Of a stretch of 64,000 bases of DNA, positions 14,480-26,900 are shown piece by piece. Position numbers and translations under genes: made by a program. Below the pieces are notes generated by a model. It had not been told where the DNA came from. It did not search any database and saw only the letters and a list, made by a program, of their open reading frames with translations. The stretch spans positions 295,132,200-295,196,199 of the forward strand of contig NC_050096.1 in assembly GCF_902167145.1 (NCBI RefSeq), read 5' to 3'. Source of the DNA: Zea mays. Taxonomy: Eukaryota; Streptophyta; Magnoliopsida; Poales; Poaceae. Position 1 is the first letter of the stretch; each line of letters starts with the position of its first letter.

Positions 14480-14785
14480 TGACCGAGCCGGAATCCGATT
14501 TTTTTGCCGAATGTTCAGCTCTTTGCCGAGTGCAGTTTATCGGACACTCGTCAAAGAATTATTTACCGAGTGTCACTCTCGTTGAACTAAGACTCTCGAC
14601 ATAGACCTCATTTACTGAGGGCGGAACACTCGACATAGAAAGACACTCGGTCCGACAAAAAGTACTCGACAAATAAGTCGTTGTCGATGTACAGTTTATC
14701 GAGACTTCTTTACCGAGAGTCACACTCGGCAAAGAGTTCGCCGAGTATTTTCCGGCACTCGATAAAGCATCTGGTCGTGAGATAT
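14480..14785. repeat. CACTA-type subterminal repeats (TTTGCCGAGTG / ACTCGGCAAAG)
   Basis: Numerous direct and inverted variants of CTTTGCCGAGTG and CACTCGGCAAAG occur (for example near 14520, 14563, 14655, 14731 and 14755). This unit is typical of subterminal regions of several maize CACTA families. No terminal CACTA motif or transposase is visible, so this is a relic or one end of a small element. Confidence 0.6.
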
Positions 14786-17700
14786 ATGATGGAAGCCTTC
14801 TAGAGGATTTTGACGAGCATCTTTGGTCTATTCAAAGCTATATCTTGTTTGTATTGATGTGGTGAACTTTATCTTTAAAATATGGTTGCGGTGGGGCTTT
14901 TTATCTGTCTTCGGATAGCATTTTATATCATTTTTTTTTGTCTGTGGTCTTTTAATTTGGACGGCTTGTATTAACTACTCTACTGTACTTTGAAATGAGT
15001 GTCGAAAATAGATAGAAATATATATATTATACATGATAAGAAATAATATATTTTAAAAACTAAAAGGTCTTATAATCTAGAGCAGCAGGAAGTAAGAAAC
15101 AAGGTCTCTAAAAATCAATAAATTAGCCCTTCAAATACGAACCTTGGTTTCCGGAGATAATTGCTTCTAGAAGACTTCTCTAAAAGCTTGCTTCTACTGC
15201 TAGAGCTATGCGGCTGTGCCAGCAGCAGCAGTTGCTGTACTCCGTCTCCGGAATGGACACCGCCCACCACCGGGAGGGATGGCGGCAGGAGCAGCCGGGC
15301 AGGACAGCCAGATGCATGCGCGTGCAATATATGCGCGAAAAACGTATATTATGTGATGGTGCGAGCCCTGCAGTCTTGTGCAACACACTTGCCCATCAGA
15401 CATCAGTGTCGCTGCTGGCCTGCTGCTAGCCTGCTACGCGTGACTGCTACACATGATTTTCACAGTAGTTTCCATTTTTTTTCCCGGAGAGCCGTCAATG
15501 CAGTATACCTCCTTTGTAAATACTAATGTGCTGCACGAGCTTACAAGCTGTCCCTAGTTTCCGAACAAATTTGCATTAAAAATAGCATCTGGATGTTTAA
15601 ATCCATATATTTTTCAAATGAGATCAGATAAAGACAAATTTTATGTCTAATTGTAGAGGATGGCGAGATCTAAAACTTTATAGTTCACGAGTTTTTTTTT
15701 CATTATAGATTGTTTAAAAACTTATATTTTTATTTAAAGTTCTCGTATTTTAAAATCTAAGTTTTTTTAAATGCATGCCCTCAAATATTAAAGTTATGAT
15801 CTAAAACATTTTAAATTTGGATTTTTTTCATACTACCAGCGTTATTTTTTATTTGTCACGGTTTAGTTCAAAAATGAACCAGCGGGCGATAAATATTCAA
15901 GAACGAAGGTAGTATGTGATTAGTTAGTCACCAAAATATTCAAATAAAATTTATAACAAAATAATGAAGAATAGCATCTTATACTTATATTTACAAGAAG
16001 TGGCTATAGTGTGGTTGTGGGATGGACTCTGCCAAGCAAGAGATCATGGACTCAAATCCTTGTGGATACAATATTGTTGTAAACAAAAAAGAAGGTTCTT
16101 GCTTGTGACACACATTTTTTCTACTTTTTGGCACAAATTAATATTTGTTTTTAAATGTTCAATAGGCGGTTGACATGAAATTTTCAAAGACAAATGCAAA
16201 TGCCTCATTCCTATAATTATTGGAATTGTAGAGATTTTGAACCTCTTTAAAATGGATTTTGATCGTGTCATCGGTGTGCGACACCATGGTACCGAAGATA
16301 CCAGAGAAAATCAAAGGTAAAGAGAGAGGGTGTAGACTTGGGACCACTGGATCAAGGCGTCGACTTGGTTGTATGCACACACACACACACACGATGTAAA
16401 CATATCCGAACACCTTGAATGTAATATCCTACATGTTCTATGCGATAAATGATTAGATGCAAGTATTGGTAGAGCCTACAAGCTCGTATGATGTCTGTCT
16501 AACCAGCCTTGGAGTTGAGAAAGGAGAATCAACATCAACCAATACATTTTTATGTTCCTCTATATCTTTATTTTACATCACAAGCGAGAAGGGAGTACAC
16601 TCCTACATAGGTGGGGGTCATGCTCAACAGAAGTCCAACTACTCCTATCTTGTTATAGTTATTATACCATATATGTATCAAGTGTCTAACAAGCTACACT
16701 GGTGAGTATTACACACCATAGTGGCAGGTATAGGTGCCCGTGTTGTAGTTGGTATCTACAGGCACAGATTCAACGTAATGCTAGTGAATACACTTGCAGC
16801 CTTATGTGTGGCTACAATGACTTCTTTTCACCACTACAATAGCTTTAGTAAAACTTTTGAGTGCTACATTGCCTCTTACAAAAAATGTCAAGGACAATAG
16901 CCTTAATTATCTTAGTATCTTGGGCTTAGCCGACCTAGTCTAGAGCACATGTGGTGCCAGGGTCATGCCACCTACGGGTATCTTCGAAAGTGCTAGATGG
17001 GCATGTATAAAGCCCTTAGCTCATAGGGAACCCTAGGCTTGACCGGCATAGGGCTTGACACCGTAGATGTAGGGCCCTTAGAATACCAGGATTGTGCCAA
17101 GTTAGGCCCTCTATGGGTGTTTCTTCTGATGATGAAGTCCTAAAGAGCATTTTGCTAGCATCCAAGGGTATGTCTAGCCCTAGACACTAAAAATGGCCCT
17201 AGGGCCCACCGCAGACCAAAGGAAGCCTATAGGTGGGACCATTCTTCCTACATACACATAATAGAATGGGTCTATCGTGCATGCATAGAAGAATGTATGC
17301 TTCAACCATCTCAACCTATGGTCAATGCATCAAACAGTAGTCATGTTGCATGACTCCCAAACGGCAATGGTCGTGTGACACTTCTGGTGTTGTGCCTAGT
17401 AGTTGTAAGAGGGGAGAGAAGGGCGCCTTGAATCTTATGTGTGTGGTTTCATCTTCTTTTTCCTTCACTACTCCACACAATCCACCTCACTTGCTATCAA
17501 TCACTCTCCCTCTTTCCCATAGATGCCTCCAACTTATCATAATCATCCCATCCCCCAGATTCATTATGATGTCATGGCAGCTACCTCCCTGAGCACATGA
17601 ATCCTGAACTAGGAGGGGATGTACATGGTGTGTCGGTTCCTCAAGTGGACCTCACCACTAGAATTTACAATGTGTGAGTGATATCATTCCACCGTGCATT

Positions 17701-18488
17701 CCATGAGAGAGTGCAAGAGGGTACATCTTCTACTCCTTCATGATAGTGGGGATGAGCTTCCCCTTGTCATGATTCTTCCTCCATGTCCTAGAGTTATATA
17801 GCCTCTAGATCGAGCACCTCACCCTAACTCCATCTTCGCCCTATCGACCTTTGCATATATGTGAGATGCGTTCATGGGGATGAGGCTTTCCATGGTGTTG
17901 TGTTAACACTTGTTTGTCTATTGGGTAAGGGATACTACTTGTAGTTCCACTCAAGCCCAAAGCCCCAAATGCCTAACAACTTGCTCGACCTCGGCGATAA
18001 GTGGGGGCACTCGAGACAAGGATGTACATCATTATCACTCTTGAAGCCCACATGGAGATGCTAATGAGGGTGCCAGTAAGCAAGAAGATTCGATAAGAGA
18101 TGTCAGAGATGGACGCTGAAGGATCAAATCAGGCAACTAGAGGGGTGAATGAGAACTAATAAAAATCTTTGATCAAAGGTAATCTTGGCCTAATCATCCA
18201 AGACACCAAAATAGTTAATAGAGATACTTAAGAGTCAATTGGTCGCTAGATATTCTTGGTGTTGACCAATAAACACAACGAAGCACTCAAAACGGCTAGG
18301 AATGAGTATGCGGGGAAACACTCCAAAATCGAGAAATTGAGCTTATTACTTTAGTGAAAATAAATAAGATGCTCAAACAAGAACACCTCAACCAACCAGT
18401 GATTGGATGTTTTGGAAAAGTTTTTGAAGCATGCACAAACTCAAAAAACCAACACTCGAAAGTCCAAGTGGACAAAATAGTGACATGG
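14786..18488. other. intergenic DNA without recognisable genes
   Basis: Mostly AT-rich, low-complexity and degenerate sequence with a short (AC)n run at about 16375-16392. Short open frames occur on both strands (for example 15161-15526 and 17350-17592), but none resembles a known protein or shows splice-like organisation. Parts of 16450-18300 look like decayed retroelement sequence, which I cannot assign. Confidence 0.4.
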
Positions 18489-19035
18489 TGTAACATTCCA
18501 AAATTCCAACCCAAGGTTTGGAACCCAAATCTCCTAACCCCCCTTTTTATCTCTCTCTAAATTCCACCTCATAGGACATCTCATCATATGCATACACTTT
18601 GATTGTTAGAAGCACCTCACATAGATGATCATTTTTCTTTTTAGCACCTAAGATTATTTAGCTAATTATTTGTTCAAAAGAAAAGGAGATAAGAGAAATA
18701 GAAATAGAAAATAGAAAAGAAAAAGGAAAAACCTTCTCCCCTCGATTGGGCCATTTCTGGCCCAGCTCCCTCCCGCGCGCCTCGCCCCCCCTTCCCTGGC
18801 CCACGCGGCCCAGCTCCCTCCCGCGCGCCGTGCCACTCCCCCGTTGACCGGTCGGCCCCACCCGTCAGCCCGCACCCCCTCGCTCTCTCGCGATCTCTCT
18901 CTGGCGAGCGGGCCCCGCCCGTCAGCGCCCTCCTCGCGTCCGTGACCGGGGCTAGCGACGTGATCGCCGCCGGCCACTGCCCGCCCTGTCGCCTCGCCAT
19001 TATCGCGTTCACCAGCTCAGTTTGGCGCCTTGCTG
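18489..19035 (+). repeat. truncated Gypsy (Tekay/Del-like) LTR fragment
   Basis: It starts TGTAACATTCC, close to the TGTAGCATCCC start of the other Gypsy LTRs here. It follows the first 0.55 kb of the 59108-61953 LTR (in reverse): the CATATGCATACACTTTG stretch, TTGTTCAAAAGAAAA, then a GC-rich GGCCCAGCTCCCTCCCGCGC section. It stops abruptly and host intron sequence of the GBP-like gene follows, so it is a truncated remnant, not a complete solo LTR. Open frames on both strands in the GC-rich part are compositional. Confidence 0.7.
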
Positions 19036-19196
19036 TTTGGTTATAATCATTTTGATCTGGAAAACTAACATTTATTCTTATTTTGTTATATGCCGCATGT
19101 TTGTGAGCAGAGTGAAGGTAACACTGCATTTGCGTGACTTATAAGCCTGCAATAGGAACATGGATAGTTTTTTAATGGAAATGCTTGTTTCTTCAG

Positions 19197-22100
19197 GGGC
19201 AAGATGTTGCTTTTGAGCCAGCAAAGCTTCTCTGGCTTATCCAGAGGGATTTCCTCCGTAAGTTGCTTCAAGAATGGTTCTCCATATTATGATTTTAAAC
19301 AGTTCCATTTTGTTTGAGAATGCAACATGTCAACCTTTGGACTGACATCCTTTATGAATTTTGATTTTTTCTGCAATCTGCACAACATGTAATCTTAACC
19401 ACATAGAATAGCATGTAATCAATTCATTTGGGCATCAATATGCGTTTACTTGTCCTAGGTGTCTGTTGGAAAAGACTTGTGAAAGCTCTTGCTACTATCT
19501 CCAAACTTTGATGTACTTCTAGTGTTTAACTATTTGTTACTTGTTAGACTATGTTGCACTAACTTAACCCACAGTGGCTTGCTAAATCAATGGGCTTATT
19601 AGTCAATAACTGCTGCTTGTTACACTATATTAATACTTGTTATTTGTAGTTTCTACCGTATTATAGTGTTTAATTATGTGTAGATTAAATACATCATAAC
19701 ATGATGTTTTTGTTCAAAATATAAGTTCTTATTTCATTGGAGTTGTGCCCTTATTCCCTATCATTCTCTTATAATTGGTGAGCTATATTTACCTGTGCTT
19801 AATACAAAAAAAATCACTAAGAGTGGTCACTTTGACATTGGAAACAGAAGGAAAATCTGTTCAACAAATGGTCAATGAAGCCCTTCAACGGGTGCCTAAT
19901 GATAATGGTCAGCTCAAACAACATGACTATTTCTAACTTTGTGTTATTTGAGCATCTATTAGAAAGGCCTCACTCTTTTTTGTATTTATTTCTGCAGGTG
20001 ACAAATATATTGATGAGGTGTAGTTTGTGTATGAAATCTAGTAATATACACTTTTGAACCAAAAGTTGTTAGTTCTAAGCTCAGTTACAAATTCTTTCTG
20101 TATTTTTAGGTCAATCAAATACGAGATTCGTTGGCAGTTATGGGGAACAACAGCACTGCTTTTAGCTTGCCTCAGGTGCATCTCTGATAATTTGCTTGCA
20201 ACGTCTAACTTGCAGTTATTTAATTTATCTTTGACTGCTCAACAGAACATTATATGTTGTTATGTAATTGTGAAAGAGCCTCTAGCCGAGTTGGTTAGGT
20301 GGTCTGAGTAGCATTGCTTAGGTTATGAGTTCGACTCCCCGTGAGAGCGAATTTTAGGTTGTGGTTAAAAAATCACATTGTTTGTACCACGCCAAAGCAC
20401 AGGTCTACGGCCTGGTCCCGATCGTGGTCGTTTCTCACATGGGCTACGGTGCCGCTGTGTATGGGTGGGGCAGGGGTTCGGGGGGTTTTCTCGATCTGCG
20501 TGAGAAGGTTTAATATAATGCCTGTGGGCTGTCTTACCCCCGCAGGTCGAGTTTTTTTTATATGTAGTTATGTAATTGCTACAATTTATCTTGTACTGTA
20601 CCGATCAATGTTCATGCTTCTGCGTTGTGCTTTGTAACCTGCAAACCATATGAACACTGATTTTGTTTATACAGCCGCATCTTCAAAGAACAAAATTATG
20701 TGATATGGAGGACAAAGAACTTGAACCCTTATATGTAAAACGGCGGGAGCAATTAAAGCAGCTTGTTTCGTCTATTGTAAAACCAAAAATTGTGCAGGGC
20801 AGAACTCTAAATGGGAAGGACTTTGTGTCTTTCTTGCAGCAGGTAAAATACTTAATGATGTGGTTGCTGATATGTATCTGATCAGTTAGAATTATCAGTA
20901 ACTTTTCCTCCTGTCTCCTCTGTTTCAGATTCTTGAGGCTTTGAATAAAGGCGAAATTCCATCAACAGGGTCTCTAGTTGAAATTTTTAACAAAGCCATT
21001 CTTGATCGCTGTCTGAAGGTGTACAGGGAGAAAATGGATGGCTTAGGCCTACCAGTACCGGTAGACAAACTGCAGAAACTTCATGAGATGGCAAATGGTG
21101 ATGCTAGAATTCTCTTTGATAAGCAGCACTTTGGCAAACATCATGCTGCTCAGTCAGCACTCAAGCTTGAAGATGATATTAAAAAGGTTAATATTTTTTA
21201 CTCTTTTTGAATGGTCACTACTACAAGTTGAATTTTTGTCGCATGTTGTGAATAATGTTTTGGTATCCTATATCCTTGCTGTAGCTCCTGTCTTTCTTTC
21301 CGTTGGTTTTGGAACGCCACTGAAACTCTGTGTCATCTCTTACATGCCTTCAACTCAACTTATACCTGTAGAAGATAATAAGTTTTACATACTTACAGGA
21401 TGTACTTTGTAGGTGTACAGAAACTTACTTCTAGCTAATGAATATCAATCGTCAAAGCTGTGTGAAGCTCGCTTTTCTGAGTGTGAAGATAAGATGGATC
21501 ACCTTCAAGTCTTGAAACTTCCTTCGATGGCAAAATTCAATGCAGGCTTTACTCACTGCAACCAAAGTTTCGTAAAGGAATGTGTTGGACCTTCAAAAGA
21601 AAGCTATGAACGTAGAATGTCAAAGGTTTGCCTGTTAATTCTGAATACAGTTGTCATGTCAGTTACCAAAGGTTTGCCTGTTATTATGCATTTGCAGCCT
21701 AGTTTCCAACGACAAACCAGCCTTCTTTTATTCTTATTTTTGGTTGCTGTCATCTTAAATTTCGTTTCATTTCATCTGTCTACAACTCCACATGATGAAA
21801 TTCAGTTACTTCTATATTGGTATCAAATTTTCCCCTGTAGATTGATAGATTTGTTTTGGTACCTGATGACACTTATGTTGTGAACTGCGATGCACTCGCA
21901 AGATAGTCCTGGTACTCAGCCCTCCCGTAGGAGGCCCTAAGAGTAAACCAGATCTATTCTTCTTGCCTATCCCTACTAACACCCTGCCCCTCCTTATGTA
22001 GAGAGGTAGCCCTAACTTAATAGCTAAGCAACATAACAAACCTTATTTGGCTAGCACTGTTCACGCGCTAATGGACTAGTTTCACACAGCTACAGTACTG

Positions 22101-23126
22101 TTCACGCGCTAAGCAACGTAACCCTACAGAACCGCACGTGAACAGTGTTCACGGCTAACCTAACCCTAGTGATCTAGCTAATGGGCTTAAGGCCCATAAC
22201 AGCCCATAACACACTAAGATATTTTTTACCTGTAATTATCAAAATAAACATATAAGCTAGTAAAAGATGCACAAGCAGTAACATAAATAACCACGTTTAG
22301 ACTTTAGTGTGGAAGGAGGGAACCCGTGCTGTAGTTATCCTGTGCATTGATATCTTCTATGGTATTGCGATTTCTACTCAAGTATGTGCTCTGTTTGGTT
22401 GCTTTTACTCTTTAAAACTTGTTGTGGTTTGCATGGAGCCATGGACTAAGCTCCAGTTTGATGCTGTGTTTAGATGCTTGCCAAGTCTCGTGCTCTTTTC
22501 ATCAAGGAGTACAATAACAAGCTTTTCAATTGGTTGGTGACCTTCTCTTTGGTCATGGTGGTCATCGGGCGCTTTGTCATCAAGTTCTTCCTACTTGAAA
22601 TCGCCGCCTGGGTGATGTTCATCTTCCTAGAGACGTACACGAGAATGTTCTGGTCAGCGGAATCGCTGTACTATAATCCAGCTTGGCACATCATTGTTTC
22701 TTCCTGGGAAACCATCGTGTACAGCCCAATTCTTGATCTGGACAGGTAGTCTCCTTGCTCCTAACTGTATATATTGGCATGCTACTCTGTCTGACTAAAG
22801 CCCTGTTTAGAAGCATCCGGATTTTAAGAAACTGGTTTATATATAAATTGGGGTGGTTCTAAACATACCAGTTTATAACCCAGTTTATAGAAATTAGATT
22901 CTCAGTTTTTTAAAAACCAAGAAGCTAGCATCTCCTAACTAAAAGATAAAAACTGGGTCTAACATGTAATTCTTTGCACAGATGGGCCGTCCCAATTGTC
23001 ATAATGCTATTATTTGGGGTTCTTTACTGGAGATGCTTCGGTGGTAGAAGGAAGCGGGGAAGGGGTTCGCTCCTCCCATTGTACAAGAATTCTTATAACT
23101 CGAGTCGTCGCTCGAGATCAGACTAG
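19197..23126 (+). CDS. guanylate-binding / atlastin-like GTPase family protein, C-terminal nine exons
   Basis: Exons inferred from the continuous frame and splice sites: 19197-19257, 19848-19907, 19998-20017, 20110-20175, 20675-20842, 20929-21186, 21413-21625, 22474-22745 and 22982-23126 (stop TAG 23124-23126). Every junction has GT/AG and phases match, giving 420 residues. The protein begins with the end of the G domain (KLLWLIQRDFL) and continues through the helical GBP/atlastin middle region (FSLPQPHLQRTKL). It ends with hydrophobic segments (LVTFSLVMVVIGRFVIKFF; VPIVIMLLFGVLYW) and a basic tail. Family members are dynamin-superfamily GTPases that act on membranes. The P-loop and switch exons are not seen upstream. 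They may be in a long TE-filled intron beyond the window or lost. It is convergent with the bZIP gene. Confidence 0.8.
20271..20566 (+). mobile_element. tRNA-derived SINE (Au-like) in GBP-like gene intron
   Basis: About 296 bp. A Pol III-like A box (TAGCCGAGTTGG, near 20283) and B box (AGTTCGACTCC, near 20328) lie near the 5' end, and a short T run (GAGTTTTTTTT) at the 3' end. It is flanked by a 12-bp direct repeat GTTATGTAATTG at 20259-20270 and 20567-20578. The layout and the CCCCGCAGGTCGAG tail resemble the plant Au SINE. It sits between exons 4 and 5 in the same sense as the gene. Confidence 0.8.
21881..22210 (-). repeat. possible solo LTR-like insertion in GBP-like gene intron 7
   Basis: On the minus strand the segment runs from TGTGTTATGGGC to GCAGTTCACA and contains repeated GTGAACAGT words. 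It resembles a small Copia-type LTR in composition. I find no clear 5-bp target duplication, so the call is tentative. Confidence 0.3.
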
Positions 23127-23943
23127 TTATACACGCAATGCTCAAGTTTTTTTCTTTTAAAGAATGGTACAAAATATCTGCCTGTAGAAGAGGCTAAACT
23201 GCCGAATGTGGATCATCTGTAAGTGCTTTTGGATGGGCATGTTTTGATGGTGCCCTGCCAATGTATCTCCAATTCTTTTTGGTGGATGAAGAGAGGCGGT
23301 GAAGCTGCTAGTATGGGGCGGGGCACCTGCACAAAGCCTCTGTTGTAATTCATACCAGGGTACTTTTTCCGTAGCTAGATTATCCTTACATGTCACGGTC
23401 CCAATTGATTGATTATTGTTTACGTCCACTGCAAATTTTTTTGGCAAGAATTTTGTTTTTTAACGTCATAGATAGAAGGTAGCTGTTAGAGCGTGTACCG
23501 TGTCAATCATATGCTCAAAGTTATAATCTGGTGGTGGAATTTGGAAACGTTCCTTGTTTATACTGTTGTTATACAGTTTATATCCACATATATGCTATAC
23601 TCTGGCTAGGAGCTGTGTTGTGTTTATGTTTTGCATTAAGCCAGTGGCACTCAGAACTAGCGAGAGGCAGAGCGTGCTCTTCGATGGAAACCGAACTTGC
23701 TGTGTCCACTGCAATGTGTAGCAGACAGCAGTTGGCATAGTACACGTCACATGGACACCAGAGATCCACATGGAGAACGAACAATAAATCAATAGCAGTA
23801 GACCCGTAAGTCCACAACGAACGAATGCGCATCGCAGCATTAGCAATGTCCACTACAAAGTATGTGAAACTGTTAATTTATCATATTCTTTGCCGTGGGC
23901 ATCACTGCATCAGGGCCTTTATCATATCCGATGGAGTAGGAAC
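23127..23943. other. convergent intergenic region / 3' UTRs
   Basis: The 817 bp between the two convergent stop codons presumably hold both 3' UTRs. No further ORF or repeat is convincing. AATAAATC at 23782-23789 lies on the plus strand but far downstream of the GBP stop, so poly(A) sites cannot be fixed. Confidence 0.5.
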
Positions 23944-26900
23944 CTAGGAGGTCGACCCCGATGAAGCCGGGCCTCCGCACATCCTCTTCTGGAGGTGCTC
24001 CAGGCTCGCCACCCGCTGCAGCGAGTCAGTGCTGCCCATCTTGCCGGCGACCTGAGCCCCGTTGACGAAATCGTCGTCCTCTTGAGCCGAGGAAGCTATA
24101 TCTGGCATGTAACCGTTGCTGCCTCCGATCTCGCTTGGATTGGCGAAGTAACTGTTCAGGTCATCTTGGATGGGTACGGCGGCATCAGAGGCGGAGTCGG
24201 ATGGGGAGCCATTGAATGGCATGCTGAGGGACGACATATCAGACACGGCAGGGAACAATGTGTTCATGCCAGTTACCCGCTTCACTGAGTCCTCTGCCAT
24301 CTTCACCTGAAAACATGATGCATTCCCACGTTCCATCAGAATGGCCAAGAACACCCAGTTACGTATGGAAGGCCATGGATTATCTCTGAAATCTAGGGGT
24401 GGGAGTTGATTCACCTAGTGCTAGCAGTTGAAACAACCCAAAGTGCCTAATTCAACAGATGCAGGGCTCACACAGCACAGGCAAAGCAGTGTACCTTTGC
24501 TCTTAAGGTTTCGACATCTGCCTTTAGCACCCTATTGTCAACAGCAGCCTCATTGAACTTCTGATTAACGTCAGCAAGTCGCCTTAGCAGCGAAGAGTTC
24601 TCAACTCTTAACTGTGCTACCTGTAACAAGACATGCACAACTCTAGCTCGTTAGCCAAGCCAGGGGCCCAAGAACATTTTGGATCTGTCAAGTGTCAACA
24701 CATAAAAATGATAGCATAACCCATCGGACCTGTGCCTCCAGTTCATTCAAGTGAGCTGCCTTTCTGCTTCTCGAACGCCTGGCTGATTCTCGGTTGGATT
24801 GCTTCCTGGAAACAGTCAGGAAGACTGGCTCAACTCATCTATTCGGTTGTGGCATCAAGCAAACAAACGGACCACTCTAAATGAGAATTGGTCCACTAAA
24901 TAGTACTAGTGCCTTTATAAGAAAACAATGGCAATACAAATTACAATTATTATGGCATACAATATACAAGAGCGTCCACGGACTTGTCAAGGAATGTCAT
25001 TTAGGTCCACAAACTTTAAAAATGTGTTTCTGAGTCACTAAACTTGTTAAGTGGTGCACTGCAGGTCCATACCAAACATGTTGGCATTTTATCTGACATG
25101 ACATGCATCAGGCTGGTGCGTATTATTATTAACTGATCCAGATCCAGCCCGAGATACTGCAGACACAATACACACTGTAGTGTTAGCGTGTGTTCATCTA
25201 CAGGTGAGCCTTCGTGTCTCCCTGAGCTTCGACGCTTCAAGAACCTGTCCCAGCCCCAAGCTGCCTGTGAAGGGCTGTGGACACTCGAGCGATGTTAGTT
25301 GTTAGCGGGGGCAGCATGGTCGGCGTTGGCTGCGAGGCCACGATCACCCGCTCACAAGGTCAATGGAGGAGCAGCGCCTTCAAGTGCGGCCTTTTTTAAT
25401 GCAAATAGGTGAGGCTAAAACCATATTTGGTTTGGCTTTTGGCAGTAGCTTTTGCCCTCAAAAAGCCAACCAAAGAGATTGGCTCCCACCCAAAGCAACA
25501 GCCAAAAGAAACTTTTGCCTAGTACAAATTTCATAGCAGCCTTCCCCGGTCCCCCCTGCTTTCACTGGCCATAGAGTTAGGAAGTCCACGAAATTACCCA
25601 CCTGCACTAGTTATGAAGATAACAATTTATTTTTCCCAGCTGAAGCAGCCAGCCCCAGCGACCTACACAATCTACAGGAGGAAGAAGGTGTTGACGAGAG
25701 AGGTCTGCTTGGTGAGAGAGGGAGAGAGTCGAGTGGAGAGGAATGTGGATGACATGTGGACAATATACTTATATAATAATCCAACACTCTCCCTCACGTC
25801 GAGGCTCTCTTAGCTCTCGATGTGGAATAGGAGCGAGCAACAATAATTCTTGGCTCTAACAATATATTAAGTTGTATGCACAAACAGTTCAACCCAAAAA
25901 CTTAATCTAATAAAAAGAGGTGGACAATTCACTTATACTATATTCTAACATGCTCCACAGTTTTTCCAGAAAACACAACTGCTCAACCAAACGGCTTTTG
26001 GCTTTCTCACAGCCCACACTCATTAACAGATTTTCCACTACTACTTTTCCAGAAGCCACAGCTCAACCAAACATGGCCTAAGATGAGTTAAATGCAAAGT
26101 GGCAACATAGTTAGCCTCAGCCTTACAGTGGCGCTCCACGTCAGATAAAATGCCAACATTGCTAGTATGGACATGTGGTGCACCACTTAACAAGTTTAGT
26201 GATAAAAAATGCATTTTAAAGTTTCTGGACCTAAGTGGGCACCCCTTGACAAGTTCAGGGGCTGCTCATGCATTTAACTCAATATACAATGTTGGCCATA
26301 AAGTCATGATGCACACACATTTCACAAACAGATAAAAAGATCACCTTCTCTGTAATCTTTGTTGAACAGGGTTTCCGTTTCCAGTAGTCTCAGCATCTCC
26401 TTCCATATCATCATCGTCTGACTGCTCACGTGAGGAAGAGCTAGTGGTTTGCTTAACAGGAATATCGGCATTTTGTACTACATGTGGACTTGATCCCCCG
26501 CCTGGAGCACCAGCTAGCTTGTTTTGAACTAGACTTCCAGTACCTGATACGTGCCCAATATCCAATCCAGACCATACTTCAGTCATTCAACAAGATGTCA
26601 TACATATAAGTTAGAAGGCTAGCATTTACAGTGTGTGCATGTTTACCCAAATAAAATAGCAACATGTCAGTGAAATCACGATTAAGCTACTTGGTCCAAT
26701 TGTGAAGCTAAGTGCATGTGCATACCTTGCATAGTAATGGACGACACACCATAAAGATACAACCATAAAGGCTTCATAATCACAAGGTGTTTTGTTTTGA
26801 AAACTCAACAACAGAATATCAAGTTCCCCATGGTTTACTAAATCAACCACAAGTGGATCCTAGCAAGCAACCTCAACAAAATGATGCTTACAAGGACAGA

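Noticed and set aside
15161..15526. 121-codon plus-strand frame
   Set aside because: Cysteine- and serine-rich from local composition, no domain, with competing frames on the other strand.
22798..22975. Possible MITE in the last intron of the GBP-like gene
   Set aside because: It has a CCCTGTTTAGAAGC-like left end but I could not identify a matching inverted end or a target duplication.
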